A stretch of DNA of 64,000 nt, taken from Pseudomonadota bacterium. GTDB taxonomy: Bacteria; Pseudomonadota; Gammaproteobacteria; Burkholderiales; Rhodocyclaceae. The stretch is from positions 1-64,000 of the forward strand of contig JAKOTN010000113.1 of assembly GCA_029776255.1 (NCBI GenBank), given 5' to 3'. How positions within the stretch are numbered: the first letter of the stretch is position 1; each line of letters starts with the position of its first letter. The notes beneath the pieces are model-generated. The model ran no database searches, was not told where the DNA came from, and was given only the letters and a program-made list of their open reading frames with translations. The translations under genes and the position numbers were made by a program. Below, piece by piece: positions 27,753 through 36,122 of the stretch.

Positions 27753-28529
27753 ATGGGTCCGAACGAATCACGCAATGCCTGTTCCGGCGAGGTGTCGCCA
27801 AGCGTGCACGCGGTGTCCGCCACTCGCATTCCGGCGTGGCTGGTCGCCGGTTGGCGGGATTTGCGCGCCAATCCGATCGCCAGCCTGGCCTATGGCCTGC
27901 TTTTCGCCATCGCCGGTGACCTGATCACGATTTTCGCCTGGCGCAATGGGCACTTGTTTCTCGCCGCCGTCTCGGGGTTTTTTTTGGTCGCGCCATTGCT
28001 CGCTGGTGGCCTTTACGAAATCAGTCGGCGACACGCCGCCGGGCAACCCTCGACTTTTTTCGTTTCCCTCGCCGGCGGGCGCCGCAACGCGCCAGCCCTG
28101 ATCGCGCTAGGCCTATTTCTGGCATTCATCGGCCTGGCCTGGGAGCGGCTGTCGACAGCACTGTTCCTGCTGCTCGCGCCGACAATTCCGCCCGATCTGC
28201 TCGGTTTGCTCGCCGCGCTGCCGCAAAGCGCGGAGTTTCGCGATCTGCTGTTCATCTGGCTGCTCAGCGGCGGAATTCTCGCGCTGCTAGTGTTTGCGGT
28301 GACGGTCGTTTCGGTGCCCTTGCTGCTCGACCGGGATGTCGGCCTTGTCGTCGCCATGCGCACCAGTCTGCGCGCTTTCGATTTGAATCCGAAGGTGATG
28401 CTGTCGTGGGCGGCGGTAGTGGTCCTGCTGACCGTTCTCGGCTTCGCCACTTTATTCTTCGGCTTGATCGTCCTGATGCCTCTGCTCGGACATGCGTCCT
28501 GGCATGCGTATCGCGACTTAATAAAATGA
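27753..28529 (+). CDS. DUF2189 integral membrane protein
   Basis: This 258-residue protein has about six hydrophobic helices and the DUF2189 pattern WRDLRANPIASLAYGLLFA near the N-terminus and RTSLRAFDLNPKVMLSWAAV near the C-terminus. The family is widespread in Proteobacteria and has no assigned function. An excellent AAGGAGGAG ribosome site precedes ATG 27753. The much longer open frame upstream overlaps purC and is spurious. It is likely transcribed with purC. Confidence 0.85.
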   Translation: MGPNESRNACSGEVSPSVHAVSATRIPAWLVAGWRDLRANPIASLAYGLLFAIAGDLITIFAWRNGHLFLAAVSGFFLVAPLLAGGLYEISRRHAAGQPSTFFVSLAGGRRNAPALIALGLFLAFIGLAWERLSTALFLLLAPTIPPDLLGLLAALPQSAEFRDLLFIWLLSGGILALLVFAVTVVSVPLLLDRDVGLVVAMRTSLRAFDLNPKVMLSWAAVVVLLTVLGFATLFFGLIVLMPLLGHASWHAYRDLIK

Positions 28530-28599
28530 AGGGTTTTGGACGGCGCCGATCACGGCGTGCGGACAAACGCCCTCTACATATGGAATACGGAATCCCCTG

Positions 28600-30684
28600 A
28601 TGACCGCCGATCTTTCGCCAAACACGCCGTCCAACCCGCTGCTCGATTTCGCCGGCCTGCCGCGTTTCGACACCATCGCGCCCGACGATGTCCAACCCGC
28701 CATCCGCGAATTGCTCGCGCAAGGCCGTGAACTCATCGCCAGACTCACCGGCGACGATGTCGCCGCCACCTGGGCGGATTTCGCCGCGCCGCTCGCCGAC
28801 GGCTTTGAACGGCTCTCGCGCGCCTGGGGAATTGTCGGGCACCTGCATTCGGTCAACGATGTTCCCGAATGGAGGGAGGCGTACAACGGCATGCTGCCCG
28901 AGGTGTCGCGCTTCTACGCCGAGGTTGGCCAGAATCTCACGTTATTCGCCAAGTACAAGGCAATCGCCACCGGCGACGAGTACGCCGGACTCACGCAGGC
29001 GCAACGCCGGATCGTCGACCACGAAATACGGGATTTCCGCTTGTCCGGCGCCGATCTGCCGGACGACCTGAAGCCGCGTTTCCAGGCCATCGTCGAGGAA
29101 TTGGCGCAACTGTCGGCGAAATTCTCCGAAAACCTGCTCGACGCCACCAATGCGTTCGCCGAATGGGTGAGCGATGAGTCCGAACTGGCGGGGCTACCCG
29201 CCGATGTCCGCCAGGCGGCGCGCCAGGCCGCCGAGCGCGACGGCAAGGACGGCTGGAAATTCACGCTGCACATGCCTTCCTACCTGCCGGCGATGCAGTA
29301 CGCCGACAGCCGCCGTCTGCGCGCGGCGCTGTATCGCGCTTACGCCACGCGTGCCGCCGAGTTCGACGACAGCCCATTCGACAACAGCGCGCTGATTCTC
29401 CGAATACTCGAGCTGCGCCGCGAAGAAGCGCGCCTGCTGGGCCATGCCAGTTTCGCCGAGGTGTCGCTGGTACCGAAAATGGCGGAATCGGTGCCGCAAG
29501 TGCTTGCTTTTCTGCGCGATCTGGCGACCAAGGCCCGCCCTTTCGCCGAAAAGGATGTCGCCGATCTGCGCGCCTTCGCGCGCGAGGAACTTGGGCTGGA
29601 AACGATGGAGGCCTGGGATGTGGCTTACGTTTCCGAAAAATTGCTGCAAGCGCGTTATGCCTTCTCGGAACACGAGGTCAAGCAATACTTTACCGAAGAA
29701 AACGTTCTCGCCGGCCTGTTCAAGGTAATCGAAACCCTGTTCGACGTGCGCCTGCGGCCAGATAGCGCGGCGGTGTGGCATCAAGACGTACGTTTTTTCC
29801 GCATCGAGAACGCTACCGGCGACCTGATCGGCCGTTTTTACCTCGACCTGTATGCGCGCGAAACCAAGCGCGGCGGTGCCTGGATGGACGAGGCGATGGG
29901 ACGCCGCCGGCTGCCGCCCGGCGATGGCGTTCAGATTCCGGTGGCCTACCTCAACTGCAATTTCTCACGCCCGGTCGGCGAAAAAGACGGTCGGCCACGC
30001 CCGGCGACGTTCTCGCACGACGAGGTGATCACGCTGTTCCACGAAACAGGCCACGGCCTGCATCATTTGCTGACCCGGGTCGACGAACTTGGCGTTGCCG
30101 GCATCCACGGCGTCGAATGGGACGCGGTCGAGTTGCCTTCGCAGTTCATGGAAAACTACTGCTGGGAGTGGCAGGTGTTGCGAGGCCTGTCCGGCCATGT
30201 CGACACCGGCGAGCCGCTACCGCGTCCGCTTTTCGACAAGATGCTGGCGGCGAAGAACTTTTTGAGCGGCATGCAGACGCTGCGGCAGGTGGAGTTCGCG
30301 CTCTTCGACATGCGCTTGCACGACGACTTCGACCCCGCCGGGGAGCGTGGCGTCCTCGATCTGCTGGCCGACGTGCGCCGCGAAGTCGCCGTGTTGGTGC
30401 CTCCGGCCTGGCACCGTTTCCCGAACGGTTTTTCGCACATTTTCGCCGGCGGCTACGGCGCTGGTTACTATAGTTACAAGTGGGCGGAGGTGTTGTCGGC
30501 CGATTGTTACGGTGCTTTCGAGGAGGCCGGCAATCCTTTCGATCCACTGACCGGGCAACGCTTCCTCGACGAAATTCTCGCCGTGGGCGGCAGCCGCCCG
30601 GCAATCGAGAATTTCCGGGCTTTTCGTGGCCGCGCGCCGCGGGTGGATGCGCTGCTTCGCCACAGCGGCATGATCGTTGTCTAG
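28600..30684 (+). CDS. prlC: Oligopeptidase A (M3 metallopeptidase)
   Basis: This 694-residue cytoplasmic zinc peptidase of the thimet-oligopeptidase family clears short peptides, including cleaved signal peptides. The zinc motif HETGH is at 481-485 (ITLFHETGHGLHHLL), with the third ligand expected in the GVEWDAVELPSQFMENY block that follows. Substrate-loop sequences SHIFAGGYGAGYYSYKW and ILAVGGSRPAIENF are typical. Start and length match E. coli OpdA/PrlC. It is followed after about 20 bases by the glutaredoxin-like gene. Confidence 0.95.
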   Translation: MTADLSPNTPSNPLLDFAGLPRFDTIAPDDVQPAIRELLAQGRELIARLTGDDVAATWADFAAPLADGFERLSRAWGIVGHLHSVNDVPEWREAYNGMLPEVSRFYAEVGQNLTLFAKYKAIATGDEYAGLTQAQRRIVDHEIRDFRLSGADLPDDLKPRFQAIVEELAQLSAKFSENLLDATNAFAEWVSDESELAGLPADVRQAARQAAERDGKDGWKFTLHMPSYLPAMQYADSRRLRAALYRAYATRAAEFDDSPFDNSALILRILELRREEARLLGHASFAEVSLVPKMAESVPQVLAFLRDLATKARPFAEKDVADLRAFAREELGLETMEAWDVAYVSEKLLQARYAFSEHEVKQYFTEENVLAGLFKVIETLFDVRLRPDSAAVWHQDVRFFRIENATGDLIGRFYLDLYARETKRGGAWMDEAMGRRRLPPGDGVQIPVAYLNCNFSRPVGEKDGRPRPATFSHDEVITLFHETGHGLHHLLTRVDELGVAGIHGVEWDAVELPSQFMENYCWEWQVLRGLSGHVDTGEPLPRPLFDKMLAAKNFLSGMQTLRQVEFALFDMRLHDDFDPAGERGVLDLLADVRREVAVLVPPAWHRFPNGFSHIFAGGYGAGYYSYKWAEVLSADCYGAFEEAGNPFDPLTGQRFLDEILAVGGSRPAIENFRAFRGRAPRVDALLRHSGMIVV

Positions 30685-30703
30685 CCGACGAGGAGAGATG
30701 AAA

Positions 30704-31219
30704 ATGCGTCCCACCGCCCTGTCGTGCCTGGCCGGTATCACCGCGGTGCTGGTCGGCGGCGCGTTCGCCGGTCAGACGACCTATCGCTGGATCGATCCGA
30801 AAACCGGCGGCACGGTCATTTCCGACCAGCCTCCCCCGCCGGGGGCCAAACAAGCGGCGAAGTCCACCGGTGGCGCGGCGGGCGGCGACGAACCCGCCGT
30901 ACCGTTCGCCGTCAAGCGTGCCAGTGAGAAGTTTCCGGTGGTGTTGTACACCAGCAACGGTTGCGAAACCTGCAAGCCGGCACGTGCCTTGCTCAACGGT
31001 CGCGGCGTACCGTTTTCGGAGAAAGTCATCGGCAGTGAAGAAGAGCTTGCCGAACTCGGCAAGCTGCTTGGCGGACCAGCGGCGCTGCCAAGCATTCGCG
31101 TCGGACGGCAAGGGAGCAGCGGCTTTGCATCGGCCGCCTGGCACGCGCTGCTCGATGCCGCCGGCTACCCGACTACGGCGCCCTATGGCAGCAAGCGTTC
31201 CGGAGCGGCCACCGAGTGA
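30704..31219 (+). CDS. Secreted DUF4124/glutaredoxin-like protein
   Basis: This 171-residue protein has a signal peptide (about 1-23, LAGITAVLVGGAFA), a DUF4124 segment (TYRWIDPKTGGTVISDQPPPP), then a thioredoxin-fold domain with a CxxC redox motif in YTSNGCETCKPARALLNGRG. It is probably a periplasmic thiol-disulfide or metal-handling protein. Two ATGs compete, at 30698 and 30704; the AGGAG at 30691-30695 is well spaced only for the second. The last four bases overlap the exonuclease III gene as GTGA, forming a three-gene coupled unit. Confidence 0.82.
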   Translation: MRPTALSCLAGITAVLVGGAFAGQTTYRWIDPKTGGTVISDQPPPPGAKQAAKSTGGAAGGDEPAVPFAVKRASEKFPVVLYTSNGCETCKPARALLNGRGVPFSEKVIGSEEELAELGKLLGGPAALPSIRVGRQGSSGFASAAWHALLDAAGYPTTAPYGSKRSGAATE

Positions 31220-31986
31220 TCGTCGCCACGTGGAACGTCAATTCGCTCAAGGTGCGGTTGCCACAACTGCTTGACTGGCTGGCGGTCCGCTGCCCGGATG
31301 TGGTCTGCCTACAGGAAACCAAGCTCGACGCCCCGGTTTTTCCAGTACAGGCCATCGAAGCCGCCGGGTATCGCGTTGCCTACAGCGGCCAGAAAACGTA
31401 CAACGGCGTGGCCCTGCTGTCCCGCGAGGAATTGACGGATGTGGTATGCGGCAATCCGGTTTTTCCGGACCCGCAGAAGCGCCTGATCGCGGCGACGGTG
31501 CGCGGTCTCCGCATCGTTTGCGCCTATGTGCCGAATGGCCAGGCCGTCGGCAGCGACAAGTACGCTTACAAGCTCGAGTGGTTGGCGGCGTTGCAGCGCT
31601 GGATCGGCGACCTGCTGCGGGCCAATCCGTGCCTGATCTTGGCCGGCGACTTCAATATCGCCCCCGACGATCGCGATGTGCATGATCCAGCGGCGTGGGC
31701 CGGGCAGATTCTCTGTTCGGAGCCGGAACGCTCGGCCTTTCAGCAGCTATTGCGCCTCGGTTTGCAAGACAGCTTCCGCCTTTTTGAACAACCCGCGAAA
31801 AGTTACTCGTGGTGGGATTACCGGATGCTCGGTTTTCAGAAAAATCAGGGGCTGCGGATCGACCATGTGCTCCTTTCCGACGCGCTGGCGGCACGCTGCA
31901 CGGTGGCGGCGATCGACCGCGACGTGCGCAAGCTGGCGCGCCCTTCGGATCACGCGCCGGTGGTGGCGGAATTCGACGCCGGATGA
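31216..31986 (+). CDS. xth: Exodeoxyribonuclease III
   Basis: ExoIII (XthA) is the AP endonuclease and 3'-phosphodiesterase of base-excision repair. The 256 residues include N7 (TWNVNSLKVR), the metal ligand E34 in VCLQETKLD, the catalytic aspartate block LAGDFNIAPDDRDVHD, GLRIDHVLLSD and the C-terminal histidine in RPSDHAPVVAEFD. The GTG start at 31216 overlaps the previous stop, and the TGA overlaps the regulator's ATG. This ties it translationally to a redox-type protein and a Crp/Fnr regulator. Confidence 0.95.
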   Translation: MIVATWNVNSLKVRLPQLLDWLAVRCPDVVCLQETKLDAPVFPVQAIEAAGYRVAYSGQKTYNGVALLSREELTDVVCGNPVFPDPQKRLIAATVRGLRIVCAYVPNGQAVGSDKYAYKLEWLAALQRWIGDLLRANPCLILAGDFNIAPDDRDVHDPAAWAGQILCSEPERSAFQQLLRLGLQDSFRLFEQPAKSYSWWDYRMLGFQKNQGLRIDHVLLSDALAARCTVAAIDRDVRKLARPSDHAPVVAEFDAG

Positions 31987-32660
31987 CAAGGCTGCCGGAC
32001 AATTTGCGGCAGCAAGTGCTTGCGCTTTATCCCGCACTGCGTGACTTGCCGGATGCGCGCGCCGTGGCCGTTGGCGACGGTGGCCATTTGCTTCACGTGC
32101 CCGCCGGCGCCGCGCTGTTTTCCGAGCGGCAGGACTGCCTGGGGTTTCCGCTCCTGCTTGCCGGCGCGATCAAGGTCGTGAAAAGCACGGCCAACGGCCG
32201 CGATATGCTGCTCTATCGCGTCGAACCGGGCGGCTCGTGCATCATCAGTTCGAGTTGCCTGCTCGGGCACAGTCCCTATGCGGCACGCGGCGTCGCGGAG
32301 ACCGATCTGACGCTGCTGCTGCTGCCGATGGCGACCTTCGAAGCATTGCTCGCCGAAAGCCGTGCTTTCCGTGACTTCGTTTTTCATCTTTTTGCCGAAA
32401 GAATCGCGGAGTTGATGCAGTTGGTCGAAGAAGTCGCTTTTCACCGGCTTGACCAGCGTCTGGCAAAGCTTCTGCTGACCAGGGGCGGCACCCTTCACGC
32501 CACCCATCAGGCGCTCGCCGAGGAACTGGGTAGCGTTCGCGAGATCGTCAGCCGTCTGCTCAAGGGTTTCGCCATGCAGGGACTGGTGACGCTCGGCCGT
32601 GAACACATCGTCGTGCTCGACGCCGACGGCTTGCAGCACATCGCCGCCGGTGGCCATTGA
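31983..32660 (+). CDS. Crp/Fnr-family transcriptional regulator
   Basis: This 225-residue protein has an N-terminal cyclic-nucleotide-type beta barrel (about 30-125), a long dimer helix (about 130-158) and a C-terminal winged helix-turn-helix. The recognition helix GSVREIVSRLL places R186, E187 and R191 in the spacing of E. coli CRP Arg180/Glu181/Arg185, so a TGTGA-type half-site is expected. C86 and C92 (GGSCIISSSCLLG) could be a redox switch; no N-terminal Fnr-type iron-sulfur cysteines are present. The ATG overlaps the xth stop. A CRP-like palindrome begins 26 bases after its stop. Confidence 0.9.
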   Translation: MTRLPDNLRQQVLALYPALRDLPDARAVAVGDGGHLLHVPAGAALFSERQDCLGFPLLLAGAIKVVKSTANGRDMLLYRVEPGGSCIISSSCLLGHSPYAARGVAETDLTLLLLPMATFEALLAESRAFRDFVFHLFAERIAELMQLVEEVAFHRLDQRLAKLLLTRGGTLHATHQALAEELGSVREIVSRLLKGFAMQGLVTLGREHIVVLDADGLQHIAAGGH

Positions 32661-32685
32661 GGCAAAACAGAGAGACCGTCCGCTG

Positions 32686-32701
32686 TGTGACCGCGGTTAC
32701 A
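32686..32701 (+). promoter_or_regulatory. CRP-like palindromic operator before the DUF2892 gene
   Basis: The sequence TGTGACCGCGGTTACA is a TGTGA-N6-TTACA inverted repeat matching 9 of 10 bases of the CRP half-sites. Its centre (32693.5) lies exactly 41.5 bases before a start site predicted seven bases after a weak -10 (TATTCT, 32723-32728), the class II activator position. The regulator encoded just upstream is the natural candidate. Confidence 0.5.
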
Positions 32702-32763
32702 GACAACGGCAACGCAGCGACCTATTCTGAGCGCCGTCACTCAACAACTCAATGGAGAAAACC

Positions 32764-32961
32764 ATGAAAAGCAATGTCGGCGGACTGGATAAGATTCTGC
32801 GCATCGTTATCGGTATCGCGCTCGTGGCCCTGGCGATCACTGGCGTCATCGGTGTCTGGGGCTGGATCGGCGTGGTCCCGCTGCTGACCGGCTTGATCGG
32901 CAAATGCCCCGCTTATTCGATTTTCGGTATCAGCAGTTGCCCGGTCAAGAAAGACGGCTGA
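32764..32961 (+). CDS. DUF2892 (YgaP-type transmembrane) small protein
   Basis: This 65-residue protein has two membrane helices (about 12-30 and 33-48). It has the DUF2892 signature MKSNVGGLDKILRIVIGIAL, then PLLTGLIGKCPAYSIFGISS with two conserved cysteines (KCPAY and SSCPV). The family is the membrane part of YgaP without the rhodanese domain; a role in sulfur or persulfide handling is suspected for its relatives. I start at 32764, six bases after GGAG; an ATG at 32752 is less well placed. It is preceded by a Crp/Fnr gene and a CRP-like site. Confidence 0.85.
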   Translation: MKSNVGGLDKILRIVIGIALVALAITGVIGVWGWIGVVPLLTGLIGKCPAYSIFGISSCPVKKDG

Positions 32962-32977
32962 TCGCGCGGGATCGGGA

Positions 32978-33008
32978 CGGCGTGCCAGGAAATGAACACG
33001 GCACGCCG
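32978..33008. terminator. Inverted repeat between convergent genes
   Basis: CGGCGTGCC (32978-32986) pairs perfectly with GGCACGCCG (33000-33008) over a 13-base loop, centred between the DUF2892 gene and rsmA, which converge. There is no T-run, so it is terminator-like rather than canonical. Confidence 0.45.
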
Positions 33009-33011
33009 CGC

Positions 33012-33791
33012 TTATTTCAGGCTGTTGGCCAGACGAATATAGTCGCCGATGGAAAGGTCCTCGGCGCGTGCGGTCGGGGAAATGCCTTGCGCACTCAAAC
33101 GAACGTCCTCGACCAGATCCTGCAGGCTGTTGCGCAACATCTTGCGCCGCTGCGCGAAGGCCGTCGCGACCAGCGTGGCAAAGAATTCCTCATCCCGTGC
33201 CGATAAATCCGTCGCCGGCCGCGGTATCAGCCGCACCACCGCCGATTGCACCCGGGGCGGCGGTTTGAAGGCCGTCGGCGGCACGTCGAGCAACCAATCG
33301 AGCGCGAAACGGTATTGCAACATTACCGACAAGCGGCCGTAATCCCTGGTTTCCGGCTGGGCGACCATCCGCTCGACGACTTCTTTTTGCAACATGAAAT
33401 GCATGTCGCGAACCTTGTCGCCAAAGCGCGCCAAGTGAAAAAGCAAGGGCGTCGAGATGTTGTAAGGCAGATTGCCGACAATGCGCAATCCGGCGCCGGC
33501 CGCGTCGGCCAATTTGCCGAAGTCGAAAGCCAGGGCGTCGCCGGCATGAATCGTCAGTCGCTCCGGCGCGTATTTTCCGCGCAGCCGGGAAATGATATCG
33601 CGGTCGATCTCGACCACGTGCAAGTGGTTCAAACGCTGTAACAGCGGCTCGGTGAGCGCCCCCAGTCCGGGACCGATCTCGACGACAGGATCGTCCGGCC
33701 GGACTACCAGGCGGTCGACAATTTCGGCGATAACCCCTTGATCGACGAGAAAATGCTGGCCAAAGCGTTTGCGCGCGACGTGCCCGCTCAT
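33012..33791 (-). CDS. rsmA: 16S rRNA dimethyladenosine transferase
   Basis: RsmA (KsgA) dimethylates two adjacent adenosines near the 3' end of 16S rRNA using S-adenosylmethionine. The 259-residue protein starts [20 protein letters not shown], with the SAM loop [21 protein letters not shown], the catalytic NLPYNIS motif and a C-terminal helical domain ([13 protein letters not shown]). The ATG overlaps the pdxA stop, as in the conserved surA-pdxA-rsmA order of Gammaproteobacteria. Confidence 0.97.
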   Translation of the reverse strand: MSGHVARKRFGQHFLVDQGVIAEIVDRLVVRPDDPVVEIGPGLGALTEPLLQRLNHLHVVEIDRDIISRLRGKYAPERLTIHAGDALAFDFGKLADAAGAGLRIVGNLPYNISTPLLFHLARFGDKVRDMHFMLQKEVVERMVAQPETRDYGRLSVMLQYRFALDWLLDVPPTAFKPPPRVQSAVVRLIPRPATDLSARDEEFFATLVATAFAQRRKMLRNSLQDLVEDVRLSAQGISPTARAEDLSIGDYIRLANSLK

Positions 33792-34804
33792 GCGCGCGAT
33801 GCGCCACCGCCGGATCGCTCCACCATGGCGATGGCCTGCTCGACGGCGACGAACAGGCTGCCGGGGTCGGCCTGGCCGCTGCCCGCCAATTCGAGCGCCG
33901 TGCCGTGATCGACCGAGGTGCGGATGATCGGCAAACCCAGGGTGACATTGATGCCGTGTCCGAAGCTGGCGTATTTGAGCGCGGTGAGCCCCTGATCGTG
34001 ATACATGGCCAGCACGCAGTCGCCGCGCGCCAGCACGGGCGCCGAAAACAGGGTGTCGGCCGGCAGGGGGCCGAGCAGGATCATTCCCTCGTCGGCCCTT
34101 AATTTGTCGAGGACCGGCGCGATCACTTCGATTTCCTCGCGGCCGAGGTAACCGCCCTCGCCGGCATGCGGATTGAGACCGGCGACCAGGATGCGCGGAT
34201 TGGCGATGCCGTATTTGTCTTGCATTTCCCGATGCAGAATGCGCAGCGTTTCCTCCACCGCCGTCGCCGTGACCGCCGCCGGAACGTCTTTCAACGGGAG
34301 ATGTGTGGTGACCAGCGCCACCCGCAGACCACCGCCGGCGAGCATCATCACCACGCGCGGAGTCGCCGTGCGTTCGGCCAGGTATTCGGTGTGCCCGGTA
34401 AACGGAATGCCGGCATCGTTGATCACGCCTTTATGCACCGGCGCGGTGACCATGGCGGAGAATTCACCGCTCCGACAGCCGGCAAGCGCGCGATCAAGCA
34501 GTGCCAGCACATGGGCGGCGTTGGCCTTGTCGAGATGGCCAGCCGTCGATGGCACCGCCACGGGCACATGCAGCACATCGAGCGTTCCGGCGGCAGGCGG
34601 TTGAACCGGGTCCCAGTCGCGCAGGGTGACCGGCAGGCGCAACGCCGCCGCCCGTGCCGCCAGCAGCGCGCGGTCGGCAAGGACTACGAGGCGCGCGGGC
34701 GGCGACAAACCGATGGTCCGCTCCGGCAGGCGCAGACAGATTTCCGGGCCGACACCGGCGGGTTCGCCGGCGGTGACGGCAATCACCGGCCAGCGACCGT
34801 TCAC
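33788..34804 (-). CDS. pdxA: 4-hydroxythreonine-4-phosphate dehydrogenase
   Basis: PdxA oxidises 4-phosphohydroxy-threonine in pyridoxal phosphate synthesis. The 338 residues include [35 protein letters not shown] with TEYLAE (metal histidine), [20 protein letters not shown] and [17 protein letters not shown] start at GTG 34804, which overlaps the surA TGA as GTGA. The open frame continues further upstream but only as a shadow of surA. The length fits E. coli PdxA (329). Confidence 0.96.
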   Translation of the reverse strand: MNGRWPVIAVTAGEPAGVGPEICLRLPERTIGLSPPARLVVLADRALLAARAAALRLPVTLRDWDPVQPPAAGTLDVLHVPVAVPSTAGHLDKANAAHVLALLDRALAGCRSGEFSAMVTAPVHKGVINDAGIPFTGHTEYLAERTATPRVVMMLAGGGLRVALVTTHLPLKDVPAAVTATAVEETLRILHREMQDKYGIANPRILVAGLNPHAGEGGYLGREEIEVIAPVLDKLRADEGMILLGPLPADTLFSAPVLARGDCVLAMYHDQGLTALKYASFGHGINVTLGLPIIRTSVDHGTALELAGSGQADPGSLFVAVEQAIAMVERSGGGASRA

Positions 34805-36114
34805 CGTTCTTCGAGCCGAAGTTCGACATACGCGCGATCGCGCGCCTGGCGCAGCCAATCCTGATACGCCTCGTCGCGCTTGCGTTCGCGCAGCACCTGG
34901 CGCGCCGCCGCGCGTTGGCGCTCGCTCGACACATCCTGCACGCGGCGTTCGAGAACCTCGATCAGGTGAAAGCCGAAAGGCGACTGCACTGGCGGGCTGA
35001 GATCGCCGGGAGCCAGCAGATCCATCGCCCGCTCGAATTCGGGTACCGTGTCGCCGGGGTAGATCCAACCCAGGTCGCCGCCCTTGGCCGCCGAGCCGTC
35101 GTTCGAGAACAGGCGCGCCAATTCGGCGAAGCTTTCCCCGTTCCTGATCCGTTCGATCAGGCTTGCGATTTTATGCCTGGCCTCCACCTCCGAGGTGACT
35201 TCATTGACCTTGATCAGGATATGGCGGGCATGCGTTTGCTGAATGGCCGGTAGCGCGCCACCGCCGCGCTTGGCGATCAGTTTGATCAGATGAAAACCGT
35301 TCGAACTGCGCAACACCGGCGAGACCTCGCCGGCTTTCAACCGGGTGGCCGTTTCAGCGAACATCGCCGGCATTCTCTCGAGCGGACGCCAGCCGAGGTC
35401 GCCGCCTTTCAGGGCGTCCGGGGCGTCCGAGTACGAGGCGGCCAGTTGCGCGAAATCGTCGCCCTTGCGCAGACGTTCCAGCACCTGCTCGGCCTTGGCG
35501 CGAAGTTTCTGGATCTGTTCCGGACTTGCGGACTCTGGCGCGCGCAGCAGGATGTGGGCCAATTGATATTCCTCGTTCGCGGCCGTTCCTTTCTCTGAAC
35601 TGCCGGTGAGGTAGTTGTCAATTTCGCCTTCGGAGATGAACAGCTTGCTGTCGACCTCGCGGTCGCGCAGGCGGGCGACGATCATTTCGGCGCGCACTTC
35701 TTCGCGAAAACTCGCGAACGGGATGCCGTCCCTCTCCAGCGCCGTCCGAAACTGGGCCAGCGAGAGTTTGTTGGTGGCGGCGATACGTTGCAGGGCCTGG
35801 TCGAGTTGCCCGTCATCCACCCGCAAGCCGGTATCGCGCGCGAATTGCAACTGCACCTTGTCCATCACCATCCGTTCGAGCATCTGCTTCTCGAGCACGT
35901 CACGCGGCGGCAAGGCGGTTCCCTGTCCTTGCAACTGATGCATGGCGGAATCCAGACGCGCCCGCAACTCCTGCAGGGTGATGACTTCGTCGTTGACCAC
36001 CGCCACGATGCGATCGACGGGAATCGGTAGCGCGGTCTTGCGCGGCGCATTCTGTGCCGAAGCCAGACCGACGAAAGCAAGCGAAAAGAGTACGAAGCGA
36101 AATAAAAGTGTCAT
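34801..36114 (-). CDS. surA: Periplasmic chaperone / peptidyl-prolyl isomerase SurA
   Basis: SurA escorts outer-membrane proteins across the periplasm. The 437 residues comprise a signal peptide (1-20, ending LASAQ), an N-terminal chaperone domain starting VDRIVAVVNDEVITLQEL, and two parvulin domains (about 185-285, YQLAHILLRAPESAS; and about 293-400, ARHILIKVNEVTSEVEARHK with GGDLGWIYPGD). The length and order match E. coli SurA. It lies eight bases after lptD, whose product is a major SurA client. Confidence 0.96.
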   Translation of the reverse strand: MTLLFRFVLFSLAFVGLASAQNAPRKTALPIPVDRIVAVVNDEVITLQELRARLDSAMHQLQGQGTALPPRDVLEKQMLERMVMDKVQLQFARDTGLRVDDGQLDQALQRIAATNKLSLAQFRTALERDGIPFASFREEVRAEMIVARLRDREVDSKLFISEGEIDNYLTGSSEKGTAANEEYQLAHILLRAPESASPEQIQKLRAKAEQVLERLRKGDDFAQLAASYSDAPDALKGGDLGWRPLERMPAMFAETATRLKAGEVSPVLRSSNGFHLIKLIAKRGGGALPAIQQTHARHILIKVNEVTSEVEARHKIASLIERIRNGESFAELARLFSNDGSAAKGGDLGWIYPGDTVPEFERAMDLLAPGDLSPPVQSPFGFHLIEVLERRVQDVSSERQRAAARQVLRERKRDEAYQDWLRQARDRAYVELRLEER

Positions 36115-36122
36115 TGTCGACC

